NCBI GenBank assembly: GCA_035048815.1 | Contig: JAUCBN010000029.1 | Span: 16,608,501-16,672,500, forward strand | From: Abelmoschus esculentus | Taxonomy: Eukaryota > Streptophyta > Magnoliopsida > Malvales > Malvaceae | Reading direction: 5' to 3' | Length of the DNA stretch: 64,000 nt | Shown here: positions 11,601 to 20,860 of the stretch, one piece after another | How positions within the stretch are numbered: position 1 is the stretch's first letter | Layout: each line of letters starts with the position of its first letter | Position numbers and translations under genes: made by a program | The notes under the pieces: generated by a model | Told to the model about the DNA's origin: nothing | Seen by the model: the letters and a program-made list of their open reading frames with translations, nothing else | The model's database searches: none

Positions 11601-12045
11601 TGGGCTGCTTAGCTAAAAGTTTCTTCTAAGCTGTTTTTTTTTTTTTTTTCCATCTCTTATGGGTACAGATGTTGCACAAGAAAAGAAAGGAGAAGAGGGA
11701 GAAAAGAAAGAAAATCCTCCCGGAGAGTCTAAAAGTGCCAAGAAGAAGAAAAAGAAAGATAAATCAAAGGAGGGAAAAGAGATACAGGATCAGCCTACTA
11801 GCACTGATGCTGCCAATGTGTCTGATGGAGCTGCTGGGAACGAGCAGGCTGAGGAGGATGCAGCTGCTGTTGATGTGAAGGAGCGGCTGAAGAAGGTGGC
11901 ATCTATGAAGAAGAAAAAATCTAGTAAAGAGATGGATGGTGCTGCAAAAGCTGCTGCACAAGAGGCGGCGACAAGGAGTGCAAGGCTTGCTGCTGTTGCC
12001 AAGAAGAAAGAGAAGAGCAGGTACAACCAACAGCCGGTACGTTAA
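5688..12045 (+). CDS. Lysine-rich acidic coiled-coil protein, three exons
   Basis: The exons are 5688-6002, 11023-11278 and 11669-12045, joined at GT-AG sites, giving 315 residues. Residues 1-105 hold a FAALETLRKKKK start, a conserved PLTVKSWADVDDEDDDDFY block and an acidic end. Exon 2 gives a very acidic stretch and then KKERKKKELAELEALLADFG, a likely coiled coil. Exon 3 is a Lys/Ala/Glu-rich helical region ending KKEKSRYNQQPVR. It resembles an uncharacterised plant nuclear or nucleolar lysine-rich family. I cannot name a function; the telo-box in its promoter hints at a ribosome-related role. Intron 1 is about 5 kb because a 4.5-kb antisense retrotransposon sits in it. A donor-like GTACGT overlaps the stop, so a further 3' exon cannot be fully excluded. 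Confidence 0.78.
6391..6676 (-). repeat. 3' LTR of the chromovirus
   Basis: This 286-bp terminal repeat differs from its partner at 10594-10880 by two substitutions and one single-base indel, by direct comparison. Confidence 0.95.
6707..10533 (-). pseudogene. Broken gag-pol reading frame of the chromovirus
   Basis: The first ATG is at 10533. Gag (FDGNDFQGWFLKLEQYF, EGKALQWHQFLL) runs to about 9690. Reverse transcriptase follows with YRKLN and the catalytic FFDDILVYS, then RNase H (VETDASDVGVGAVLTQ, KTDHQSL), then integrase with HPQSDGQTERLN and a chromodomain-like tail ending near 6707. The zinc knuckle and aspartic protease expected between gag and reverse transcriptase are absent, implying an internal deletion near 9560-9690. 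A small deletion shifts the frame near 8550. A TAG interrupts pol near 7960, before integrase. A TGA replaces a conserved Trp codon near 6785 in the chromodomain-like part. All breaks were seen directly against family expectation. Confidence 0.9.
10580..10591 (-). promoter_or_regulatory. Primer binding site for tRNA-iMet
   Basis: The minus-strand sequence GGTATCAGAGCC lies just inside the 5' LTR and is the standard complement of the initiator tRNA-Met 3' end used by many plant LTR retrotransposons. Confidence 0.85.
10594..10880 (-). repeat. 5' LTR of the chromovirus
   Basis: This 287-bp terminal repeat begins TGTAACACG and ends CTCTAACA on the plus strand. It is followed by the second TTATG target copy. 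Confidence 0.95.
11567..11616 (+). repeat. 25-bp tandem duplication in intron 2
   Basis: The unit AAGGTTATTTGGGCTGCTTA plus five more bases occurs twice head to tail, just before the polypyrimidine tract of exon 3 of the lysine-rich protein gene. It does not alter the acceptor site. Confidence 0.85.
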
Positions 12046-12500
12046 AATCCCTGATTTTGTTCGACATACATACACATATATATGAACACTTATCTTTTTT
12101 CCTTAAAAGATTATCATTTGGTTGTATTTGAGTGACCGTAGGCGAAAATTTTATCTTTTTTCGATTTTTGGATCTTATTGTCGTTCATTTATCATATGGA
12201 ACACATCATTATGGCATTTCTGTTTTCAAAGTTCTTCATTAGACCACTTATATGATGGCCAAGAGGATAGACATTGCCCACTTCACCTCACGAATTGCAT
12301 GTACACATCCTGTGTATCAACCTCTAAATGTTGGGTCATGAAATTGGGATTTGTTCACATGTTTTTATTTTTTTTGTTATTAGTATTATTTAATCTATTG
12401 TCGATTAATTTTGATTGGAACTATAGAGCCTTTACATGGGACAGTCCTTCGTACTTAATTTGTTCCATTTATAATATCAAGATTATTATATTGATGGCAA

Positions 12501-12615
12501 TAAAGATGTATTAATTTTATTTTGGAAACTATGATAAATTAAACAATGTAGGTGAGATAAAGATCTATTAATTTTATTTTGGAAACTAATGATAAATTAA
12601 ACAATGTAGGTGAAA
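12501..12615 (+). repeat. 57-bp tandem duplication
   Basis: Two adjacent copies of a unit start with TAAAGAT(G/C)TATTAATTTT, share TTTTGGAAACT and end AACAATGTAGGTGA. They are almost identical, so the duplication is probably recent. Confidence 0.85.
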
Positions 12616-12659
12616 GATGTCATTTGTAATGTATTTTTAGGTGTAAGATATTTTTTCTG

Positions 12660-12772
12660 AATTAGCTAATCGTGATTACAGTAATATCTGTTTAAGAATA
12701 TAATCTTTACTATTTAATATTGATCGTTCAATCATTGGTGTTCGAACCCATGACCTCTAGGAATAACAATTG
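12660..12772 (+). repeat. Dispersed repeat R2, copy 1
   Basis: It shares GTGATTACAGTA, then TTGATCGTTCAAT, then GGTGTTCGAACCCATGACCT with copies at 25339, 36937, 47740 and, inverted, 39764 and 55860. Confidence 0.6.
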
Positions 12773-13698
12773 TATTTAATTTATTATCAATTCTTAATTT
12801 GAATGCTCTAAATTAGATGATTCAATTTGAGCCTAAAGAGTCGAAAAGAGTAGTTTGTACACTTAAAAGAGGAAAAAAATTAAACACCTAAAAGAATAAA
12901 ACAGTTTAAGTAAGTACCTAAAAGAAAAACGTGATAACTTTAATATTTATTTTGGTATTAAATTTTTAAATTTGATGTATATTAATTTTTATTCAAAAGA
13001 TTATTTTGATTACCATCCTATAAATCACTAATGTATCTTAACCATTTACGTATAAAATATTTTAATACATAAATTTTCTAAGTACTCTAGCAATTTTAAG
13101 GGTCAAAGGTTAAATTTATTGTTAAAATTTTAAAGTTTAGGACTTAAAATTCATAATTAAAATAGAAAGAGTTGTGTACTTTTTTTTATATAAATTTTAT
13201 GCATCAATATATTATATATATATATCAAATTTAAAAGATTTTTTTTTATCTAAACTCCTCTTCTCCTCCTGTCATCCCTCATCACAATGCTCTGCATATA
13301 ATCTCAAAACTGCTAAGGAAAGCATTAATGAAACTCTCACAAATGGCACTTCATTTTATTCAAACACCAAATACACCTTAAAGCAACAAACCTGAAGACA
13401 AAACCAAAGGGATGACTGAAAACAACATACTAAACAGAACAAAGCAGAAGGAGACTAAAATGACTGAGCCTATCAAAGAAAACTGAATGAAACTGAAACT
13501 CCTGAAAACAACCAAACATTATGCCATGCCCGATAACAGACAATATTTTTGTCTACTTCAAACAGCATCTGTAAAGCTCAACCAAATTTCTATGGAATGA
13601 CTCTTCAGCTGATCGGTTATAAGAGTTTCACTGTTCAGTATAAAAGGAAATGATTAGAATGGCTTGTCACTCCGTAAGGGGGGAGGGGGGGATTTTGA

Positions 13699-16598
13699 TT
13701 ATTTCAGCTTAGATTTGGTAGAGCTCTGCAGAGGCTTTGCAATTGGTCGAGCAGGGGCAGTTCTCGTAACTTTCTTCACGTCATACTTGATCGATGACAA
13801 GGCACAAATTAGCGCAAGCACCATTGTTGGATATACATATACAGATTTTGTAGGATCAGTATTTGCTGGCTTTCCTATGATCCCTTCCTTCACGAGACCC
13901 CATATTACAAGGAGTGTCCCGAACATGCTCATTCTTCCAGGTTTTAGAAGTCCCACAAGTGCTCCTGCCACGCAGAAGTAACTTCCTGCCAGAACCTGTA
14001 CAAGAACCGGATAAACGAGATGAGGTTCCAAGATAATTGCATTTTCAACAGGGTTGGACTTATGGAAAGAAACACAATTTTGGATGACTATTGTGGAAAG
14101 TAGGGTGAAGACTATGAAGGAAGAAAATAAGCTTGATTTAAGAATAAAATCGAACCGCTCAAGCTCATTTGATTAGGCTCAAATAAGCTTGTTTGGCGAG
14201 CAAAGAATGAGCTCGATTCTATACTCAAATTGGAAATTGAATCGTAGAATTTTCAATACTAATAAAAAAAGCTCAATTAGGCTCACAAGATATTCAAAAT
14301 GGAAGTTAGTATATTTGAACTCGACTAGCTCAAGCTGCTCGAATTCATGCTTGGTTTGACAATGACCAAATCTAAATCATGTTTTTTGAGCCAAAACCAA
14401 GTAGCTTTTGAGTTTAGGTATCTTGTTTACATTCCTAGAGACAATTCTCAAACCCAAATAATGCTCAGCTTTAATGGCGTTTAGTTTGAAAATACCTTAT
14501 GCAGGGACCATTAAGATTACATATATGCTTCAAGGTCTACCATTAACATATGAGTAAATTTCTTCATACAAATAATGAAAATGCTTAAAACTAAAAATTA
14601 GGAAGGTAAAAATGTCAAAGATAAGAACCTCTAAGCGCTGAAGCTCGGGTACTGGAGACGATTCCTTTATACTGGTTAAGTTATAGATGTTTAACAGGTT
14701 GTCCCAGCTTGGAATAGTCATGTTCTTGGCAAGGCCATTGGTAATGGCTCCTGGAAAGAGGATTGCCTTTATCACAGGTACAGGAAAAACATCACTTGCA
14801 ATCAACTGGGAAGATGTGACATGAATTGGAGTTGAGCACATTCCGGATCTGCAAGGTATCCTGCCAAAGGAGAAAAGATGATAAAGAGACCAAGTTCTAT
14901 TTTAATCATCTATATGTCTATAAATCAACAAGATCATTGAAAAAGAAAAGAGGAGTGTCATTATCAATTTCTGACAACAAATAATGAACAAGCCGACAAC
15001 GTATGAGTGAGACCTATTCGAAAATGGGAAGAACTGGTTTTGCTAGAGTATAGAGAGCTTAAAATAACACAATGAAACATACTATATTGCACAGAACAAT
15101 CAGGCAGAGTACATGTACACCACTAGACAAGGGTCCTGACAAAACAGAAGCTTGCAACTTTGCGCCATTTTGCATCTTGGAAATAAAAATAAGAATCGTG
15201 TTTTAAGGAACAAATAAAAGTTTTATAGTGATTAAGGAATAAAAAATACAAGACATTGTCCAAAAGCTAAAGAAAAAAGAAAGAAAGATCATACACCTAA
15301 GTACTAAAGGAAATGATCCCTTCCTGTATAGAAGCCGAAGCCTAGCAAAAACAGATTGATCCCCTAGGAATAAAAGCTGAAGCAAAGGAAAGAAGGAAAA
15401 GCCCCATAAGTAGAGGGATCAATTCCATTACACTAATCCATATTTTCTGGAAAACACAGCAAAACAACAGAAAACATTTTATGCAAAATCATAAAACAAT
15501 AGAAAATAACAAAAATCCCAACAATGAGTCCATTTTTCACGAAACAAATGAACCCTTGAATTCTTTCTCAAAAAGAATGAACCCTTGAATTCATTCAATA
15601 TTTCCTCAAGGGGACCTCTCCATACCTAGTGAGTGTTTTGTAACCCATGGACATATTGTTAGACACACAAACTTCCTCTGTAGAGCAAGTAACATTCAAG
15701 ACATTGCTCACTTTGGTTAACAAATTCACAATCATAGGCTCCCTTTGGACTAGATTTACTAAAACATTTTTCTCTAGCATTAGAAGAAGTGATGGTGATG
15801 TGAAGATTCAGTTTATTTTCAATGTGATCATCGACGATGATTAAATCATCATTCAAATTCCAAGATGTCCATCAACTAAATCCAAATCTTTGAATATGTG
15901 AGCCACTCTCGTTAACTTCGGAAATGGTTTTTTTTCATACCAGTGAATAGGCAAAACTCTGGGGGATTCACGTTTGCAGTGAATAACACTGGATTCAAAT
16001 GCAGAACACCACTATGCATTTATGCTCCACTCTAGGATACTTTGAACCTTGGAGAACCTTTTGAACAACCTTAAAAGCCCTCATCAGTTGGCTAATTCTT
16101 TTAATAATGATATATCCCCAAACCCCAATAGTCAACCTCACAACAATTTATCATATAAACAACATTATTACAAGATCCACTTAATAGCAGAATTAGTTTC
16201 CACATTTCATAGCTTCTCCTTGGTGTTTCCTATTAAACCACCTTAATGAAATAGATTCTACAACTAGGTGCTCAAAACAAAATGAAGAACTCTGAAAGGA
16301 AAGAATGCAACTAAATACAGACCCCAAACCTAGGCATGGCTAAAAAGAACATCCGAGAGAGAACAATAAAGCAACAAATCAACCCAAAAGTCGAAATATC
16401 CAAAAACCCAGATGCTAAAACATGAAAAAATGGTAAAATTCAATGATTAAACGATTGAAAAACAACTTAGGAAAAAGGGTTTGACCTGAAAAGTGGGATC
16501 TGAAGGAAGATAAGGAAGAAATAAATACGAGATGAAATCGAGGAGATGTTGTTGAGCCATCCCCTCCTCGACGGTGTAGAAGCTGCCGGAGTTGCCAT
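13699..16598 (-). CDS. Conserved plant membrane protein of unknown function, three exons
   Basis: The exons on the minus strand are 16486-16598, 14629-14860 and 13699-13995, giving 213 residues. The start MATPAASTPSRRGWLNNISS at 16598 is required, because only that frame leaves the two bases needed to join exon 2 as RIPCRSGMCSTPIHV. A second ATG at about 16552 in another frame fails to splice in frame. A hydrophobic segment lies at residues 23-38. Two or three more lie in the C-terminal half (GSYFCVAGALVGLL, MFGTLLVIWGLV, YVYPTMVLALICAL). The C terminus is basic. The sequence matches a conserved land-plant family whose role I do not know. Intron 2 (13996-14628) contains GCTCAAGCTC-rich sequence resembling decayed hAT-type repeats. 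Confidence 0.85.
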
Positions 16599-17553
16599 TC
16601 ACAGACCTTATAAAGAAAATCGAAGATTAGCAGAAGCAAAACCCGATGATAATCCGATCTGGAGTATAAATCTTCGAAGACGATGCGTTTTCAATGCATA
16701 GAACGACGTCGTATGGTGCGCACCACCAACCGCTGCTCTGTATGACAGCAGTACTGGATCGAAAGCTTTAGACAACGACGCACGAAAACGACACGAAGAT
16801 GAAAATACGAAAAGTGTAAACTACAATCAAGGTCCTTTGATTATATGTTTTATAATAAATAAGTTACTTTTCTTTTAAAATTTACAAATAGATACTCAAT
16901 TAATATATTGTTACAAACATATCACTCCGCTTATAAATATGTTAATTTTTTGGGTATAATAATAGTTTTAGTCGCTCAAACTCATACATTTTATTATTTT
17001 TTCCTACTAGAAATGATTCAATAGATTCAATTATTCATATTTAAATTTTTATCGGTTTAGTTTTTTGTGTGATACTTTAAAACATGGGTGGAGCCATAAT
17101 TTAAGATTGAGAGTAAATTTATAAATAAATCATTAAAAAATAATATAGATTAAAAATAAAAAAATTTTGGGGTGAAAAACGATTGTCCCTCTTTGCCCTC
17201 GATCTCACACTCAAGTAGCTCCATCCCTACTTTAAAGAAAGCAATTCAATTATATCAAATCAATAATTCGATAATTGTATTATGTCAAAGGATAATAATG
17301 AGTCTAACCGACTCACAAGTTACTCGGGTTCGGTCAACAATCGACTCAAGTGAATTTGATTCGAGACCTTAACAAGATGAGTTCACCCGACTTAAGCTCA
17401 ACTTGAAAAGCTCGTGAATACGCTCGAAATAATTATATATATATAACACTTCATTTTGTTGGCTTATTATCATAGTTAAATACTTTAAATCTTTCTGGAC
17501 TTGTATAATTAAAAAAATGTACTATGATTACTTGTGGACTTCAAAAATAAATA
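16599..17553. other. AT-rich intergenic stretch, no gene seen
   Basis: This is the upstream flank of the membrane protein gene. A CTCGGTTCG/CGACTCAAG-rich patch at about 17290-17430 looks like an old fragment of the hAT-type repeat at 29106. No coding signal was seen. Confidence 0.5.
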
Positions 17554-18709
17554 AGGTTAACTATTGGAATGATCACTTATATTTTCTTCGGTACAAAATT
17601 AGTCATCGTTTTTCAAAAACGACTAATAACATCACGTTTTTGGACGTAAACTTTTGTTTACTCAACTATTTATTGTCGTTAAACATTATTAGTACACTGA
17701 CCTGACACAATGGAGAAAAATCCAGTGCCTGGAGTAAGGGATGCGAGTCATAATGGTGCAGTAATGGATCAGACTGGTGACAACATGGAGAAAGACAAGA
17801 TTTTTCCTGCAAAACATGTCTCTTTTAGTGAATCATTTCTTAGGATGAAAGATCATAGAAGACAGACCCAAATACAGTTGACAAGGTTGAAGAACTCTCA
17901 CTTCTTTGTCAAGATTGCAGAGTCTGGTGAATCTCTCTGGTCAAAAAAGGTGTTGCTGGGACAATTTCTTAATCAAGGTTCTTAATTTTGTTGGCTGATG
18001 AGGTGGGAACACCATTTCTTAGTACCTGAATTTCATGTAAAACATAAATACTTAGAAGAAAATAAATTCTTTAAAAATATATAATTTTTAGAAAATTTAA
18101 ATAAAAGGATAAAAATAAAAAATAAAAATTTAGGGTGAAGGACGATTGCCCCTTCCCACTCAATGTTGTTTCGTGCCTGTCTTGTTAGAAGTTTAGGCCC
18201 CTTGGTAGAGTATTTAAAATCGGTCCAGTGAATACCTAATGATCTAATAAATTCAATATGAATACTATATTATTACTTTATTTTTATATATTTTTTATAT
18301 ATTTTTTAAATTTTTTTAATTTTAAACGTCCCTATCTTTGCCGGCCAATCAAAGACATTGCTACTCTTGTAGATTAATGTGGTGAGATTGTGTTTTTAGT
18401 AGGCTATATGGTGCAACCTATCCATTTGCTTGTTCTGTATATGGGGTTTTCAAAAAAATCGGTTTCGATTTTTAAATATGAAAGATAAGTGTATAATTAT
18501 ACAAATTGTTTTTATTTCGGTAGTTAAAATAGGATTGAATTAATAACGTTTTTATTGTAACAGATCAACCTCCTATTAATGTTTAATAACAATAAACGAT
18601 TGAGTAACTAAAAGTTTATACCCAAAAACATAAGTGACCTTATTGATCGTTTTTTAAAATCATTAACCAACTCTATACCGTAGAAAATATAAGTGATCAT
18701 TATAAACCC
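17554..18709. mobile_element. Pack-MULE-like element carrying a coding fragment
   Basis: Arms at about 17554-17706 and 18560-18709 are inverted copies of each other; both outer parts contain GATCACTTATATTTTCT and both inner parts contain ACTCAA..TTTATTG..TTAAACATTA. By eye about 70-75 percent of bases agree, so the element is old. The ends read AGGTT and, inverted, GGGTT. They are flanked by a perfect 9-bp repeat AAATAAATA (17545-17553 and 18710-18718). Long TIRs plus a 9-bp duplication are typical of Mutator-like elements. No transposase frame is present. A gene-like fragment at 17710-17985 lies directly inside the left arm. Confidence 0.6.
17710..17985 (+). pseudogene. Coding fragment inside the Pack-MULE-like element
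   Basis: This is an ATG-started frame of 91 residues with ordinary protein composition, unlike the A/T-biased surroundings. The stretch KHVSFSESFLRMKDHRRQTQ, then NSHFFVKIAESGESLWSKK, looks like part of a conserved plant protein, but I cannot name the parent. After LWSKK the frame runs into sequence that does not look coding and stops. There is no downstream exon I can join with confidence. It starts four bases inside the inner end of the left arm, so the arm may supply the leader. It is most likely a captured fragment of a host gene. A genuine short gene is less likely. Confidence 0.45.
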
Positions 18710-19568
18710 AAATAAATATCATCTTTTCTCGAATAGGTTTTTACATGTTATTTTTGAAAACTCCAATAAAAATATTTAAAATCAATTTAAAATTTTAACT
18801 CGTCAAACTGTTTATTTCAAGTTCGAGCTCTAATCTAAAATTTTAAACTCAATAAACTACGAGATCAAACCGAGTCCACTAATACAATCTTTAATGAAAG
18901 AATAATATTAATCGGTAAGTCGAATATTTGAACCAACTGACGTTATAAAAACACATAATTTCCCCTACTCAAGTAGTAGCCATTAATGACATTACCAATA
19001 TCACATGCAAGTTTCTTCCCAAATATAATTCTTTCATTTGAACATGGAAATTGAATAAAAGGGTTAGATTGCACCTACAAACTTTATTTTTCATGTTTAT
19101 AGTGGGAGAAACTCTATAATAAAATAAAAATTTTATCTTTTTAAAATTTAAATTTAAAAACTAAATAAATTTTATTTTTTTTAATATTTAATCTTACTCC
19201 GTCCTTGTCCTCGTGAATATATTTTCTTTAACATTGTAGGGAAAAAATTTATCTTATCAGCTCAATTAATTAATTACTTATTGTATTTAAATATTATATA
19301 AAAATACGTAAAGAAAAAATAGTTTTATAGTAATATCAATTATTTTCTTAAAAAAATATTCATTATTTTTAACTGAATTGAAATAGGATTAATTGTTGAT
19401 AAATGATAATCAGTTAATCGCCTACCATTGGGAACACTGGCAGAACAGTGTGGTCCCGATTCATTCCCATTCTCTCAATTATCTCCCAACCGTCCGATCA
19501 ATTCTCAATAAACGACTCCCTTCCTTCCACGCTTACATCCCATTAGCCTTTGATTAAGGAAGCACCTC
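18710..19568. other. Upstream region of HY5
   Basis: A/T-rich sequence gives way at about 19430 to more mixed, C-rich leader-like sequence (CTCCCTTCCTTCCACGC). The promoter and the start of the HY5 transcript are expected here, but no TATA box could be assigned with confidence. Confidence 0.4.
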
Positions 19569-19634
19569 ATGGCTGGCATATCTCCACGCTCACTCGTTTA
19601 CATCCCTTGGATTCAAAACCAATCCAAGGGCTGA
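19569..19634 (+). promoter_or_regulatory. Candidate upstream ORF in the HY5 leader
   Basis: An ATG at 19569 opens a 21-codon frame (MAGISPRSLVYIPWIQNQSK, one more Gly, then TGA) that ends 135 bp before the HY5 ATG. If the transcript starts upstream of it, the frame could reduce HY5 translation. The peptide has a non-random look (YIPWIQNQ). Whether it is conserved is unknown to me. Confidence 0.4.
19604..19630 (+). repeat. Perfect 10-bp inverted repeat in the HY5 leader
   Basis: CCCTTGGATT and AATCCAAGGG are separated by seven bases and lie within the candidate uORF. They could form an RNA hairpin or a palindromic binding site. Seen directly; function inferred. Confidence 0.6.
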
Positions 19635-19769
19635 TATTCTTTCTGCAACACTGCAACACTCTTGTAATTTTGTTCCACTAACATTAATATCCCGATTTTC
19701 TTCCCATAACAAAGAGAAAAAAATCTCAATCTCTCGATTTTTTTGAAGTTAATTTTTGTATACGAAGAA

Positions 19770-20860
19770 ATGCAAGAACAAGGAACGAGTTCAATTGCAG
19801 CTAATTCCTTGCCTTCAAGCAGTGAAAGATCTTCAAGCTCCGCACTTCAAGTGGAAGTCAAAGAAGGTAAGTTTTTCGTCTTCGTCTTTCCTTTTTCTAA
19901 AGCTATAATTTCGTTGAATTTTTAAAAATTTCAAGATTAGTAAAGTTATCGTTGATTCCATTGAAAAATCCGATCTGTGTTTACTTGTTCTCAGCTATAA
20001 TCCGCCTTTCGAAATGGTTTATGTGAAGTTCTCAGCGTTCTGAGGTTTACTTGTTTTGTTTTTGTTGATAAATTGCATCGAGATCAGCCGCATTTTCGTT
20101 GATTCCATTGAAAATCCGATCTGTGTTTTTGAAGGCATGGAAAGTGATGAAGAGATCCGGAGAGTTCCTGAGATTGGAGGGGAAGCGTCGGCATCTCAGG
20201 CAGGAGGTCGAGAATCCGGTTCAGTTAGCCGGCAGGATCGGGTTCAGGCATCGGGGGAGGGTGGTCACAGGAAGAGAGGGAGGAGCCCGGCGGACAAAGA
20301 GAACAAGCGCTTGAAGAGGTAATATTTGGCGTTTGGGAACCGTTGAGTTGGATTTTAACTTTCTGCCCTTGTTTGTGGCATTTGATTCATTTTGATGTAT
20401 TTCCTTGAGAAGGCTTCTGAGGAACAGAGTATCCGCTCAGCAAGCACGGGAGCGGAAGAAGGCTTACTTGAGTGAGCTTGAGAGCAGAGTTGGTGAGTTG
20501 GAGAAGAAGAACTCCGAGCTTGAAGAGAGACTTTCCACGTTGCAGAACGAGAATCAGATGCTTAGACAAGTAATTCACTTTCCCTACACCCACCATTACA
20601 TCACCATCATTTTCAGTGTAATTCAATTCTCCTTTAGAATATAAGCAACTAGCATCGCCATCAGCATAACTGCTTGTATCATCACTTTGAGTAATGGTAT
20701 GAAACACTATAATCTGCCTCAGAAACCAATGCGGATTAAGTTGGAGTTTAGGGTTTAAAGTTTTTTGTTGTTGTTGCTGAATGTGCAGATAGTGAAGAAC
20801 ACGACAGCGGGCAGGAGAGTCGGGAATGGTAGTTCAACTGCAGCAGAAGGAACGGTTTAA
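19770..20860 (+). CDS. HY5: HY5 bZIP transcription factor, light signalling
   Basis: Four exons (19770-19866, 20135-20318, 20413-20569, 20789-20860) give 169 residues, the usual HY5 length. The N terminus MQEQGTSS and the Ser-rich stretch match HY5. SDEEIRRVPEIGGE at about residues 36-49 contains the casein-kinase-type serine and the VPE core bound by the COP1 ubiquitin ligase WD40 domain. The basic region [20 protein letters not shown] at about 90-109 binds G-box DNA, and a leucine zipper follows to about 150. HY5 acts in the nucleus to drive photomorphogenesis, pigment genes and nitrate/UV responses. In the dark, COP1 targets it for degradation. All introns have GT-AG ends. A Pack-MULE-like element lies about 1 kb upstream, and the leader may hold a uORF. 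Confidence 0.97.

Larger units (their letters stand above)
12046..13698. other. Intergenic between two convergent genes
   Basis: This is the 3' flank of both neighbours. It contains a two-copy 57-bp tandem repeat and one copy of a dispersed repeat, listed separately. No gene was seen. Confidence 0.6.

Noticed and set aside
12660..12772. Calling repeat R2 a tRNA-derived SINE
   Set aside because: There is a B-box-like TTCGAACCC, but no A box at the usual 30-40 bp distance and no 3' tail.
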